The notes under the pieces were generated by a model. That model saw only the letters and a program-made list of their open reading frames with translations. It was not told the origin of the DNA and did not search any database. Shown piece after piece: positions 26,505 to 35,150 of a stretch of 64,000 nt of DNA. Numbering within the stretch: position 1 is the first letter of the stretch; each line of letters opens with the position of its first letter. The position numbers and the translations under genes are program-made. This DNA comes from JAEUMY01 sp031394355 (GTDB lineage: Bacteria; Pseudomonadota; Gammaproteobacteria; Burkholderiales; Usitatibacteraceae), in contig JANNSU010000023.1 of assembly GCA_031394355.1 (NCBI GenBank), positions 7,610 through 71,609 of the forward strand, written 5' to 3'.

Positions 26505-26679
26505 GGAACCGCAGATGAACGCGGATGAACGCAGATACCCCTCGGCTTTGAGCGAAGCGCAGTTTCCCGGTGCTGACCTGCTCAGGGCAGGATGTTCAGA
26601 CCACTGCCGACCATGACGCGTGATTTTGCAGCGGTCTGGTTGTTTTTATCTGCGTTCATCCGCGTTCATCTGCGGTTCC
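26505..26679. repeat. Repeat element with perfect 33-bp inverted arms
   Basis: Arms at 26505-26537 and 26647-26679 are exact reverse complements, built on the direct unit GATGAACGCGGATGAACGCA; spacer 109 bp without coding content. Lies between convergent pilU and the lipoprotein gene and could form a very stable stem. Related element at 58477-58624. Confidence 0.85.
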
Positions 26680-26709
26680 AAAGGACTTGACCCTGTCCCG
26701 CCAGGCGAG

Positions 26710-27432
26710 CTACTTCTCGTTGATCCACGCGCCGTAGCGCATGGACGGGTCGATCCAGGCGAAGTTGAATGTCGGCACGTAGATGAACGTCACCACGCGC
26801 GGCGGATAGAGCACCGGCTTGCCCGCTTCGGGCTTCGGCGGAATGCGCATGCCGAGTGCGGCCATCTGCGGCTCCCAGATTCGTGAATTCACGTCATGAA
26901 CTTCTGAAATCAGCTTGGTGCTGATGGCGCGATCACCACCTATGGCAACCGGCGGCAGGGTGTCGACGATGCTGTGATAGCGCTCCTTGCCAAAGCACAG
27001 TCGCGGGCGTGCATAGTCGGTGGCTTCGGGCGCGTTCTCCGACGGTTTGTAGGTCTCCCAGCGCTTGTGGGCCATTTCATACGCATCTCGATTCACATCA
27101 TCGCGATAGACATCCTTGCCCTGAATGGTGAGGCTGTAGCGCTCGAAGCTGCCGCTGTCATTGTTCTGCAGCTCCACGCTGACCAGTCCTGCCGCCAGAA
27201 GCGCCTCGCATTTCTCGCAGTCATAACTCTTGCGCTTGTCGAGCGGGAACGGGCCCGCGTAAACACATAGCGCCTCCGACATCTGGTCTTCGTTGAAGGA
27301 TGTGCGAAAGACATCCTCATACTTGTCGAGGAACTCCTTGGACGGGCCGGTTTTTTTACTGCAGGCGGACAGTATTGCGATAGCCGCAATGACGATGAGG
27401 ACGCGTAGCGGCGTGATGTGGTGTGTGGACAT
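26710..27432 (-). CDS. Hypothetical lipoprotein
   Basis: 240 residues with a lipobox (AILSAC, Cys near residue 24). The mature protein has an ALCVYAGPFP segment and a CEKCEALLAAGLV helix, and a C-terminal part rich in aromatic residues (FIYVPTFNFAWIDPSMRYG). No family recognised. ATG at 27432 is chosen because it gives the lipoprotein leader; the frame is open to 27780. Anchored in the inner or outer membrane by the lipid; role unknown. Confidence 0.72.
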   Translation of the reverse strand: MSTHHITPLRVLIVIAAIAILSACSKKTGPSKEFLDKYEDVFRTSFNEDQMSEALCVYAGPFPLDKRKSYDCEKCEALLAAGLVSVELQNNDSGSFERYSLTIQGKDVYRDDVNRDAYEMAHKRWETYKPSENAPEATDYARPRLCFGKERYHSIVDTLPPVAIGGDRAISTKLISEVHDVNSRIWEPQMAALGMRIPPKPEAGKPVLYPPRVVTFIYVPTFNFAWIDPSMRYGAWINEK

Positions 27433-27879
27433 TTCTTGTGGGCAGCGGTGGATGATGCGAAGTCGCGATTCTAGTGGATTCCAAGCTGGTGATTGGCCTG
27501 GACGCCGACAGCAGGGGTTGCGCGGGGCACGGCAGCGACCCCGGCTTCCATTTCCCCGATCCTTGGGGACCAGCTTCAGACTGTAAACAGCGAGCGCTAT
27601 ATCGGTTCCCGCAGCAGCCGTAACTCGCGAAGCCCACGGCGCTGGCAACTCCGCCATACCCGCCTGTGTCCAGACCCTAGTCGAAATGCCTTCTGGCCGC
27701 GCTTGTAACCCACGCGAATATTGTTCCCCGCCCGCTACGGGCGAGCGGGAAATCCCTCCGGGACTGCCTGCGGCATCCAAGCGAAGGCCAAACGGCCTTC
27801 GCTTAGTCGCAGCGGAGGCGGAGCCGCAGAGCGTGCCGCCACGCGCGCGCTGCCAGTCTTCAGTGTTGTCGCCGCGCGG
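27433..27879. other. Intergenic region, 447 bp
   Basis: Between the lipoprotein start and the napC stop. Holds copy B of the ~100-bp repeat; the rest (27433-27710) shows no gene I can support. Confidence 0.6.
27711..27811. repeat. ~100-bp dispersed repeat, copy B
   Basis: Opposite orientation to copy A at 20605-20704. Begins with GCGAATATTGTTCCCC (half of the palindrome), then GACTGCCTGCGGCATCCAAG and an AAGCGAAGGCC/GGCCTTCGCTT hairpin. Confidence 0.75.
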
Positions 27880-28542
27880 CTACTTTGGGGGAGCCGCCGG
27901 TGGCTTGGCTTCTGCCCCGACTGCGCCTTCCTTCGGCGCGCCGATGTTCTGCTCCATGGCGGGCAGCTTGTGGGCAATGCCCTTGTGGCAGTCGATACAG
28001 GTTTTGCCCGCCTCGAACGCCGCCTGGTGGGTGGCACTCGCGCGCTGCTTTTGCTCGGCGTAGTCCATGGAGCTGTAGTTATGGCAGTTCCGACACTCCT
28101 GACTGTTATTGGACTTCATCCGGTCCCACTCATGTTGGGCCAGGATGGCGCGCTTGGCTTCGAATTTCTCGGGCGTATCGATCGTGCCCAGAAATTTGTG
28201 CCACAGCTCGTTGCTCGCCCGGATCTTGCGCACCATTTTCGGCCCCCACTCGCGCGGTACGTGACAGTCGGGACAGGTAGCACGAACGCCGGTGCGGTTC
28301 TGGTAGTGGTTGGTGTTGCGGTACTCGGCGTAGACGTTCTTTTCCATCTCGTGACAGGAGATGCAGAACTGTTCTGTATTGGTCATCTCCATGGACCAGT
28401 TGAAGCCGCCCCAGAAGATGATGCCGGCGGCAAACGAGATGCCCACGGTGCCGGTGGCGAGCCCGATGGCCCACTTCATCCAGCCCTTGAGGCCCTTCCG
28501 TGCCGGTGTCGGGGCGGGCGTATTGTCGAGTTGATCGGTCAT
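27880..28542 (-). CDS. napC: NapC tetrahaem cytochrome c quinol dehydrogenase
   Basis: 220 residues. One N-terminal TM anchor (about 22-44) and four haem-binding CxxCH sites: CISCH, CPDCH, CRNCH and CIDCH, the NapC/NirT pattern. It oxidises membrane quinol and passes electrons to NapB in the periplasm. The Pro/Ala-rich tail after the last haem is variable in this family. The ATG at 28542 is 10 bp past the napB stop; last gene of napDAGHBC. Having both NapC and NapGH suggests use of both ubiquinol and menaquinol-type routes. Confidence 0.93.
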   Translation of the reverse strand: MTDQLDNTPAPTPARKGLKGWMKWAIGLATGTVGISFAAGIIFWGGFNWSMEMTNTEQFCISCHEMEKNVYAEYRNTNHYQNRTGVRATCPDCHVPREWGPKMVRKIRASNELWHKFLGTIDTPEKFEAKRAILAQHEWDRMKSNNSQECRNCHNYSSMDYAEQKQRASATHQAAFEAGKTCIDCHKGIAHKLPAMEQNIGAPKEGAVGAEAKPPAAPPK

Positions 28543-28552
28543 GATCGCGTCC

Positions 28553-29047
28553 TCACTGCAGGCCGCGGGCGCGCTGGAAGGTGTTCTCCACCAGCGGCTT
28601 GGCATCGGTCTGCGGGACGTGACATTGGGTACAGAAATAGCGGCGCGGGCTCACGTTGTCGAGCTCCTGGCCCTCACGATCGCGGAAGTGCGTGACGCTG
28701 ACTTTGGTTGCGCCCGATTCCTTGGTCCTTTGCCACGCATGGCAGTCCATGCACTTGTTGAAATTCTTCGTGACCTGGTAGCCCTCGGTCGTGTGCGGGA
28801 TCAGCGGCGGCTGCTGCACGAAGTCGCGGTCGGACACGCCGTGGTCGCGCTCCTGGTGCGAGGCCGTGGGTGGATTATCCCGGGTGAGCGGTGTCCCGCC
28901 ACGCAGACCCTGCACCTTCACGGTCTCGCTGGCAGCCTTGTTGGTCGGTTTGGTCGGTTTGGCCGGGTTTGCCTCGGCAGGCAGGATCGCCAGGGTCATG
29001 ACCGCAACCAGTGCCAATGCGGCGGCGAGCAGATGCATGGCTCTCAT
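28553..29047 (-). CDS. napB: NapB dihaem cytochrome c subunit
   Basis: 164 residues: signal peptide (LALVAVMTLAILPAEA), then the small electron-transfer subunit of periplasmic nitrate reductase with two CxxCH haem sites (CMDCH and CTQCH) and the conserved PPLIPH segment. Receives electrons from NapC or NapH and delivers them to NapA. Starts two bases past the napH stop. Slightly long N-terminal linker (PAKPTKPTNK). Confidence 0.93.
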   Translation of the reverse strand: MRAMHLLAAALALVAVMTLAILPAEANPAKPTKPTNKAASETVKVQGLRGGTPLTRDNPPTASHQERDHGVSDRDFVQQPPLIPHTTEGYQVTKNFNKCMDCHAWQRTKESGATKVSVTHFRDREGQELDNVSPRRYFCTQCHVPQTDAKPLVENTFQRARGLQ

Positions 29048-29049
29048 GA

Positions 29050-29907
29050 TCAGTCCTTTCTAGTGTCGAATCGGTGGGTGAAGGTGAAGACATCGGGGCC
29101 GCAGACATCAATGCAGCGGCCACAGTTGGTACAAGCGGAATCGAAGATGACCGGACCTGCACCATCCTTGGACTTGAGCGGGCCCACGATGACCTGCGGC
29201 TCCGGGCAGACGGCATAACAGTCCGCGCAATCGTTGCAGCGGCTGCGCTGGCGTGCAGAGATGCGGATCACGCTTTTGGTGCCGATCAGCGCATAGGCTG
29301 CACCCATCGGGCAGACATGACCGCACCAGCCGCGTGGCGCGATGAGGAGATCAAACAGGAACACCGCAGCCAGGGCACCCCACGCGGTCATGCCACCGAA
29401 GATGATGGCGCGTTGTGTCAGCGAGACCGGGTTCACGCTCTCCCACACCACGGTGCCGGTGAGACCCGAAGCCAGCAGCAGCACACCGAGCAGCCAGTAG
29501 CGCAGTGCGGCATCGGGTGTGCGCCCGGACGTGATCCTGAAACGGCGGCGCAGCCATGACGCAGCATCCGTCACGACATTGACCGGACATACCCAGCTGC
29601 AGAACACGCGTCCACCGACAAAGGCATAGAACGCGATGACGAAGGCGGCACCGACGAGGGCGGCGGTCTCGGGCAGGTGGCGCGCGGCAATGGACTGTGC
29701 CAGCACGAACGGGTCGGTGAGCGGCAGCGTGTTCAGGGTCAGGCTGGATGACAGGTTGCCCTTCACGATCCAGATGCCGGCGAGCGGGCCCAGCAGGAAG
29801 AGGCCGAGGATGGCCGCTTGCGACAGTCGGCGCAACAGCAGAAATCGGTGCGCACGCCACCAGCCCTTTTCGTCGACCGCGCTGCCGGGGAGGATGGCCG
29901 TGCTCAT
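29050..29907 (-). CDS. napH: NapH membrane ferredoxin-type quinol oxidase subunit
   Basis: 285 residues with four TM helices, periplasmic/cytosolic CxxxCP motifs (CSWVCP and CGHVCP) and two C-terminal 4Fe-4S clusters (CNDCADCYAVCP and CTNCGRCIDVC). With NapG it forms a quinol-oxidising module feeding nitrate reductase. ATG at 29907 overlaps the napG stop (ATGA); longer open frames upstream lie inside napG and are rejected. Confidence 0.92.
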   Translation of the reverse strand: MSTAILPGSAVDEKGWWRAHRFLLLRRLSQAAILGLFLLGPLAGIWIVKGNLSSSLTLNTLPLTDPFVLAQSIAARHLPETAALVGAAFVIAFYAFVGGRVFCSWVCPVNVVTDAASWLRRRFRITSGRTPDAALRYWLLGVLLLASGLTGTVVWESVNPVSLTQRAIIFGGMTAWGALAAVFLFDLLIAPRGWCGHVCPMGAAYALIGTKSVIRISARQRSRCNDCADCYAVCPEPQVIVGPLKSKDGAGPVIFDSACTNCGRCIDVCGPDVFTFTHRFDTRKD

Positions 29908-30707
29908 TTGCCGCCTTTCGGCGTGACAGCGGGGTAGGCGTCCTTGCCGCTGCGCAGTGGCGCGAGATCGCCCGGTACGGGTTGCTCGGGGAGATTCTGG
30001 ATCGGCTGTTCGAACCGCGGACGGCCGCTCTGATTGCCGACGTCCCAGCCGATGCGATAGTGGTGCCCCAGTTCGCCCCGGGCGATATGCGCGGGCAGCA
30101 CCTTGATGGCGGCCTGCTCCAGGACACAGCTCTTCTCGCATTTGCCGCAGCCGGTGCAGGCGTCCGCATGAACCGTCGGCAGCAGCAGCGCATGGCGGTC
30201 GCTGCGCGGATTGCTCACCTTCTCCAACGTGATGGCCTTGTCGATGACCGGGCAGACGCGATAGCAGACGTCACAGCGCAGCCCGAGAAAGTTGAGGCAG
30301 TTCTCATGGTCGATGAGGACCGCAATGCCCATCTTCGCCTTGTTGATGTCCTGCAGGGCCGGATCGAGCGCGCCGGTGGGACAAGCCTTTACGCAGGGGA
30401 TGTTCTCGCACATCTCGCAGGGGATTTCGCGCGCCTCGAAGTAGGGCGTTCCGATGGCAATGCCGCTGGAGAGCCCGTCGCCCCACGCGGCGAGCTTCAG
30501 GTTTTGCGGCGGACAGTCGCGCACACACAGCCCGCAGCGGATGCAGGCGGACTGGAAATCCCGCTCGGCGATTGCGCCAGGCGGTCGAAGGGTCTGTGCC
30601 GGTCTCGCTGACACGCTTCGGCCGGCAAGCAACGCGCCGCCAGTGAGGAGGCACGCGCTGGCCGCGCCTGCAGCGCTTTTCAGCAGTGTGCGTTTGGAAT
30701 AGTCCAT
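29904..30707 (-). CDS. napG: NapG periplasmic ferredoxin-type protein
   Basis: 267 residues with a Tat-like leader having KR in place of the twin arginine (SKRTLLKSAAGAA) and four 4Fe-4S motifs (CIRCGLCVRDC, CEMCENIPCVKAC, CDVCYRVC, CTGCGKCEKSC). Works with NapH in electron transfer to NapA. The C-terminal ~50 residues lack cysteines and end in a Pro/Gly/Lys-rich tail. The KR leader may lower but need not abolish Tat export. Confidence 0.9.
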   Translation of the reverse strand: MDYSKRTLLKSAAGAASACLLTGGALLAGRSVSARPAQTLRPPGAIAERDFQSACIRCGLCVRDCPPQNLKLAAWGDGLSSGIAIGTPYFEAREIPCEMCENIPCVKACPTGALDPALQDINKAKMGIAVLIDHENCLNFLGLRCDVCYRVCPVIDKAITLEKVSNPRSDRHALLLPTVHADACTGCGKCEKSCVLEQAAIKVLPAHIARGELGHHYRIGWDVGNQSGRPRFEQPIQNLPEQPVPGDLAPLRSGKDAYPAVTPKGGK

Positions 30708-30745
30708 GACGTGTGGTGCCGTTGCGGGCAGCGAGTCGGGTCAGC

Positions 30746-33295
30746 TCAGGCCTTGGTCACTTTGCACGCGCACTTCTTGAAGTCTGTTTCCTTCGAAATG
30801 GGACAGGTCGCATCCAGGGTCAGCTTGTTGATCAGCCGGCCCTCATCGAAGAAGGGCACAAACACCATGCCGCGCGGCAGCTTGTTCCGGCCTTTCGTCT
30901 CGACGTGGGCGGTGATCTCGCCGCGGCGCGACGCGATCTTGATGGTCATGCCGCGTTGCAGGCCGCGATCCTTGGCGTCATCGGGATGCATGAACACGAC
31001 CGCTTCCGGCACGGCGCGATGCAGCTCGCTGACGCGCCGCGTCATCGAGCCGGTGTGCCAGTGTTCCAGCACACGGCCCGTGCAGAGCCACAGATCGAAC
31101 TCCTTGTCCGGCGCCTCGGCAGCAGGCTGATAGGGCAGCGCAAAGATATTGGCCTTGCCATCCTTGTTGCCGTAGAAACGGATGCCCTCACCTTTCTTCA
31201 CATACGGGTCATAGCCCTCGCGGAAGCGCCACAGCGTCTCCTTGCCGTCCACCACGGGCCAGCGCAGGCCGCGCACCTCGTGGTAGGTATCGAATGGGGC
31301 GAGATCGTGGGCGTGACCGCGGCCGAACTCGGCGTATTCCTCGAACAGCCCCTTCTGCACGTAGAAGCCGAATGCCTTGCTCTCGTCGTTGTTGTAGCCC
31401 TTGATGTACTTGCTGTTGACCTTGGTGAGGTCGCCCATCGGATACTTGTTCACCTTGCCGTTCTTGAACAGCACATCGAAGAGAGTCTTGCCCTTGTACT
31501 CCGGCTTCTTGGCCAGGAGCTCTGCAGGCCACACCTCTTCCATCTTGAAGCGCTTGGCGAACTCGATGTACTGCCACAGATCCGACCGCGACTGGCCGGG
31601 TGCCGCCACCTGCTGGCGCCAGAACTGCGTGCGGCGCTCCGCGTTGCCGTAGGCACCTTCCTTTTCCACCCACATCGAGGAGGGCAGGATGAGGTCGGCG
31701 GCCATGGCACTCACGGTTGGGTACGCATCGCTTACCACGATGAACGTGGCAGGGTTCCGCCAGCCGGGCAGGATCTCGCCGTTGATGTTCGGTCCGGCCT
31801 GCATGTTGTTGGTGGTCGATGTCCAGTAGCACTTCAGCTTGCCATCCTTCAGGGCGCGGCTTTGCGCCACGGCGTGCAGGCCGATCTTGTCGTTCAGCGT
31901 GCCTGGCGGGAGCTGCCAGATCTCCTCGGTATGCTTGCGATGCTCCGGATTGGTCACCACCATGTCGGCGGGGAGGCGATGGGAAAAGGTACCCACTTCG
32001 CGCGCGGTGCCGCAGGCTGAAGGCTGGCCGGTGAGCGAGAACGGGCTGTTGCCCGGCTGGCTGATCTTGCCCGTTAGCAGGTGGATGTTGTAGACCATGT
32101 TGTTGGCCCACGTGCCGCGCGTGTGCTGGTTGAAGCCCATGGTCCAGAGCGACATGACCTTCGTCTTGGGGTCGGCGTAAATTTTCGCCAGCTCCTCGAG
32201 TTGCTTTACCGGCACGCCCGAGAGCTTGCTTACCTTTTCGGCGGTGTACTCCGACACGAACTTGGCAAACTCGTCAAAACTGCTCGGCTTTGAATCGTTG
32301 GGGTTGCCCTTGGGCTTGCCATCCGCGCCTGGATAGCCGTTACTCTTGGCATCCTTCTCCAGCACGTGCGCCGGACGCAGACCGTAGCCGATGTCGTCCG
32401 CGCCAATCTTGAAGTTGACATGCTTCTTCACGAAGTCCATGTCCACCTTCTTGTTGCTGATGAGGTAATGGGCGATGTAGTTGAGGATGGCGAGGTCGGT
32501 CTGTGGGGCGAAGATCATGCCCTGGTCAGCCAGATCGAATGAGCGGTGTTCGAAGGTCGACAGCACCACCACCTTGCAGTTGGGATTCGACAGGCGGCGG
32601 TCAGTAATGCGGCTCCACAGTACGGGATGCATCTCCGCCATGTTGCTACCCCAGAGCACAAAGGCATCGGCCTGCTCGATGTCGTCATAGCAGCCCATGG
32701 GCTCGTCGATGCCGAAGCTGCGCATGAAGCCCGCCACGGCGCTTGCCATGCAGTGGCGCGCGTTCGGATCGAGATTGTTGGAGCGAAATCCTGCCTTCCA
32801 CAACTTGGCAGCGGCATAGCCTTCCCAGATGGTCCACTGGCCGGAGCCGAACATGCCCACGGAGGCAGGGCCGTCCTTCTTCAAGGCTTCCTTCCACTTC
32901 AGCGCCATGAGGTCGAATGCCTCGTCCCAGCTCACCGGAACGAATTCGCCTGACTTGTCGTACTTGCCGTCTTTCTTGCGCAGGAGCGGCGTGGTGAGTC
33001 GATCCTTGCCATACATGATCTTGGACAGAAAGTAGCCCTTGATGCAGTTGAGGCCGCGATTGACCGGGGCTTCCGGGTCGCCCTGTGTTGCCACCACCCG
33101 TTCGTTCTGTACGCCCACCATCACCGCACAGCCGGTGCCACAGAAGCGGCAGGGTGCCTTGTCCCAGCGGATGGCGACATCGGCTGCGGTTTTGGCCGCT
33201 TTGTCCTGGGCTTGGCCCGAGACAGGGATGCCTGCTGCTGCCGCGCTGGCCAAAAGCGCCTGGGTCTTCAGAAAGTCACGACGATTCTCGTTCAT
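30746..33295 (-). CDS. napA: NapA periplasmic nitrate reductase catalytic subunit
   Basis: 849-residue molybdopterin enzyme reducing nitrate to nitrite in the periplasm. Tat leader RRDFLKTQALLASAAAAG, cleavage after SGQAQ; 4Fe-4S ligands CRFCGTGC and the distant Cys in LNCIKGY; the molybdenum-ligating Cys in NARHCMASAVAGF near residue 180. Length and C-terminal VEHWHTGSMT-type segment (LEHWHTGSMTRR) are normal for NapA. ATG at 33295 overlaps the napD TGA; an in-frame ATG upstream at 33319 is less likely. Nothing missing. Confidence 0.96.
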   Translation of the reverse strand: MNENRRDFLKTQALLASAAAAGIPVSGQAQDKAAKTAADVAIRWDKAPCRFCGTGCAVMVGVQNERVVATQGDPEAPVNRGLNCIKGYFLSKIMYGKDRLTTPLLRKKDGKYDKSGEFVPVSWDEAFDLMALKWKEALKKDGPASVGMFGSGQWTIWEGYAAAKLWKAGFRSNNLDPNARHCMASAVAGFMRSFGIDEPMGCYDDIEQADAFVLWGSNMAEMHPVLWSRITDRRLSNPNCKVVVLSTFEHRSFDLADQGMIFAPQTDLAILNYIAHYLISNKKVDMDFVKKHVNFKIGADDIGYGLRPAHVLEKDAKSNGYPGADGKPKGNPNDSKPSSFDEFAKFVSEYTAEKVSKLSGVPVKQLEELAKIYADPKTKVMSLWTMGFNQHTRGTWANNMVYNIHLLTGKISQPGNSPFSLTGQPSACGTAREVGTFSHRLPADMVVTNPEHRKHTEEIWQLPPGTLNDKIGLHAVAQSRALKDGKLKCYWTSTTNNMQAGPNINGEILPGWRNPATFIVVSDAYPTVSAMAADLILPSSMWVEKEGAYGNAERRTQFWRQQVAAPGQSRSDLWQYIEFAKRFKMEEVWPAELLAKKPEYKGKTLFDVLFKNGKVNKYPMGDLTKVNSKYIKGYNNDESKAFGFYVQKGLFEEYAEFGRGHAHDLAPFDTYHEVRGLRWPVVDGKETLWRFREGYDPYVKKGEGIRFYGNKDGKANIFALPYQPAAEAPDKEFDLWLCTGRVLEHWHTGSMTRRVSELHRAVPEAVVFMHPDDAKDRGLQRGMTIKIASRRGEITAHVETKGRNKLPRGMVFVPFFDEGRLINKLTLDATCPISKETDFKKCACKVTKA

Positions 33296-33735
33296 GGGAG
33301 GTTCTCCTTGTCGGTGCATGCGGGCACCGGGTGGACGGATTCAAGGCGGGTGGAAAAGGCTGCTGCGGGCAGTTCATGGCCACTGGGGAGGACGGCAGCA
33401 GCGATGGGCGCGCCATGGTTGACGGCATGCCGGCCAGGCTTTCCGCGCCATGCGCGGTAGTCGCTCATGTCGCCCTCGCCCAATGCCGGTGCATCGGGTC
33501 CCGAATATTCGTAGACGAGGGAGGTGCTCAGCACATCGGGCCACATCGCCATGTCGGCCAGCGCGGTGGCGGCACTGTGCAGGGCACCGTTGAACTCAAC
33601 GTCCTCCATGACGAGGACTACACGGCCGTCGCCTGGGTTGAGTGCGATGTCCACGCCAGGTATCCCGGTAAGCCGGCCCAGGACTTTCGCTAATCTGTCG
33701 GGATGCGTTCGCAGTACTGCACCTAATATGCTCAT
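33292..33735 (-). CDS. napD: NapD chaperone for NapA maturation, extended
   Basis: 147 residues. The first ~80 match NapD (LRTHPDRLAKVLGRLTGIPG, VVLVMEDVEF, STSLVYEYSGP), a small ferredoxin-fold chaperone that binds the NapA Tat signal. The remaining ~65 residues form an unusual extension compared with the ~85-residue E. coli protein. First gene of napDAGHBC, coupled to napA by ATGA overlap. An imperfect palindrome core at 33502 encodes the EYS of YEYSGP. Confidence 0.85.
   Translation of the reverse strand: MSILGAVLRTHPDRLAKVLGRLTGIPGVDIALNPGDGRVVLVMEDVEFNGALHSAATALADMAMWPDVLSTSLVYEYSGPDAPALGEGDMSDYRAWRGKPGRHAVNHGAPIAAAVLPSGHELPAAAFSTRLESVHPVPACTDKENLP
33502..33511. repeat. Palindrome core CGAATATTCG (in napD)
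   Basis: Ten-bp core only; both outer bases differ. Encodes E-Y-S in napD. Confidence 0.55.
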
Positions 33736-33809
33736 ACACCGCCGCCCAGCTCAATGTTGGTGCGTTCTTTATCCATGCCGGGAGGTTAGTGCACCAAGTT
33801 GCGGCGGTA

Positions 33810-33823
33810 TTGACAAAGATCAA
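33810..33823. promoter_or_regulatory. FNR/Anr-type box between napF and napD
   Basis: TTGACAAAGATCAA matches TTGAT-N4-ATCAA with one change. Its centre is 81 bp before the napD ATG, so a class II start at +41.5 would leave a ~40-base leader for napDAGHBC. It is 46 bp before the napF ATG. Fits oxygen-limited induction of both units. Confidence 0.6.
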
Positions 33824-33862
33824 ACGAACGTCAACCCATGCGCCTAGCCTTGGAAGTCATCT

Positions 33863-34345
33863 ATGGACCAAAGCCGCCGTTCCTTCCTTCGTGGCAAGAC
33901 ACGTCCTGCTACCGCAGCGCTACGGCCGCCTTGGGCGCTGGTGCCGGACGACGAGTTTCTGTCGCGATGCACTCGCTGCGGCGAGTGCTCCACTGCCTGT
34001 CCGCGTGGTGTGATTCGTATTGCAGACGGTGGATACCCGGAAATCAACTTTGCCGAGGCGGGATGCAGCCTGTGCGGTGACTGTGCCAGAAGCTGCGAGC
34101 CCGGTGCGCTGGATCCGGGATTGCGCACGGTGGCCTTCGCCTGGAAAGTGGCGGTGTCACCAAGCTGCCTCAATCAAAAGGGCGTGGAGTGTCGAATCTG
34201 CGGTGACGCCTGTGACGCTCGCGCGTTGCAATTCCAGCCCATGCCGGGTGGCATTGCGCGACTGAGCGTAAAGGTCGATGAGTGCACCGGCTGCGGAGAG
34301 TGCTTGGCGATATGTCCTGTGCAGGCATTGGGCATTGTCAGGTAG
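33863..34345 (+). CDS. napF: NapF ferredoxin-type protein
   Basis: 160 residues with an RRSFLRG start and four 4Fe-4S motifs (CTRCGECSTACP, CSLCGDCARSC, CRICGDAC, CTGCGECLAICP) and typical NapF length. Cytosolic accessory iron-sulfur protein for NapA maturation or electron supply. Transcribed away from napDAGHBC across a 127-bp shared promoter, unlike the usual collinear napF in many operons. GGAAG lies 8 bases before the ATG. Confidence 0.92.
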   Translation: MDQSRRSFLRGKTRPATAALRPPWALVPDDEFLSRCTRCGECSTACPRGVIRIADGGYPEINFAEAGCSLCGDCARSCEPGALDPGLRTVAFAWKVAVSPSCLNQKGVECRICGDACDARALQFQPMPGGIARLSVKVDECTGCGECLAICPVQALGIVR

Positions 34346-34623
34346 GTGATGCAAGTGCTGACAGGTGGCTGTGAGGCGACAAGCCTTCGGTCAGCCTCTG
34401 CGAATACGAGCCCTCGAAATTCGTTCGGCGAATTCTTGAGCTCGTTTGGACGTGTACGAGCTGGCAGCTCTGCTGCCGTTTACCCAGACGGCCGCTTTCG
34501 TGATGCAAAATTTTCCTTGAGACCTCCCCGCGCGCTTGATGCGAATCCACCACCGCTCTACGCGGCAGATATGTCTTCACCGGGTTTGGTCGGCGTCAAA
34601 GCCGCGCTGTTGCCGGGATTTAG

Positions 34624-34956
34624 ATGGTGGCTATCGAATTTTCAACCACAGCAAGTGAAAAGCACTATGGCGACGAAAGCAGCCTGCATGTCCGTGATGC
34701 TCGCGCCGCACTGGCAGCGTCCGCAGCGATGGCGCAAGACGGCGTCTGGGTGGTACGTGTTCGTGCCCTCAACATGAATCGACAATGGCAACATGCCGGG
34801 GGTCACGGGTGCAAAAAAAAGGCCGTGAATGACGAGAATCTCCCCGAGATCGATTTTGACTATCAGACCAGCAAGAACGTCCCGGCCGAGCTCGTGCTCA
34901 GGTTGGCATCGGCTGGCGGTTCCGAGCATGTGGCTTTTCCAGAACTGACTGACTGA
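34624..34956 (+). CDS. Hypothetical protein, weakly supported
   Basis: 110-residue frame with a polar composition and no recognised motif; the end (ENLPEIDFDYQTSKNVPAELVL) looks protein-like. No clear RBS. Support comes mainly from the strong terminator 32 bp downstream on the same strand. It may be the end of a decayed gene. 34346-34623 before it holds nothing I can assign. Confidence 0.35.
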   Translation: MVAIEFSTTASEKHYGDESSLHVRDARAALAASAAMAQDGVWVVRVRALNMNRQWQHAGGHGCKKKAVNDENLPEIDFDYQTSKNVPAELVLRLASAGGSEHVAFPELTD

Positions 34957-34987
34957 TCGGATCCTCCCCCTGGTCAGGTGCGTCATG

Positions 34988-35026
34988 CGGGCCACGGCCA
35001 ATGTTCTCGGTCGTGGCCCGATTTTT
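34988..35026 (+). terminator. Rho-independent terminator
   Basis: CGGGCCACG and CGTGGCCCG form a nine-pair stem followed by ATTTTT. It ends transcription from the 34.6-kb region before the beta-lactamase-like gene. Confidence 0.85.
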
Positions 35027-35150
35027 CCCCGCCCGGTGCGACCCGCATATCGGGGACTCATCGTGGGCTTTGGCGCATTCATCGCACAGGCATTGCAGGC
35101 GAGCCGAGCGCGCGGCATATTTCGGTTGTCGCCCAAACCGGATGCCTGTC

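Noticed and set aside
33732..33776. 14-codon frame ending in an ATGA overlap with the napD start, considered as a leader peptide or NapE
   Set aside because: No Shine-Dalgarno, no TM segment as in NapE, and it may start at or before the predicted transcript start.
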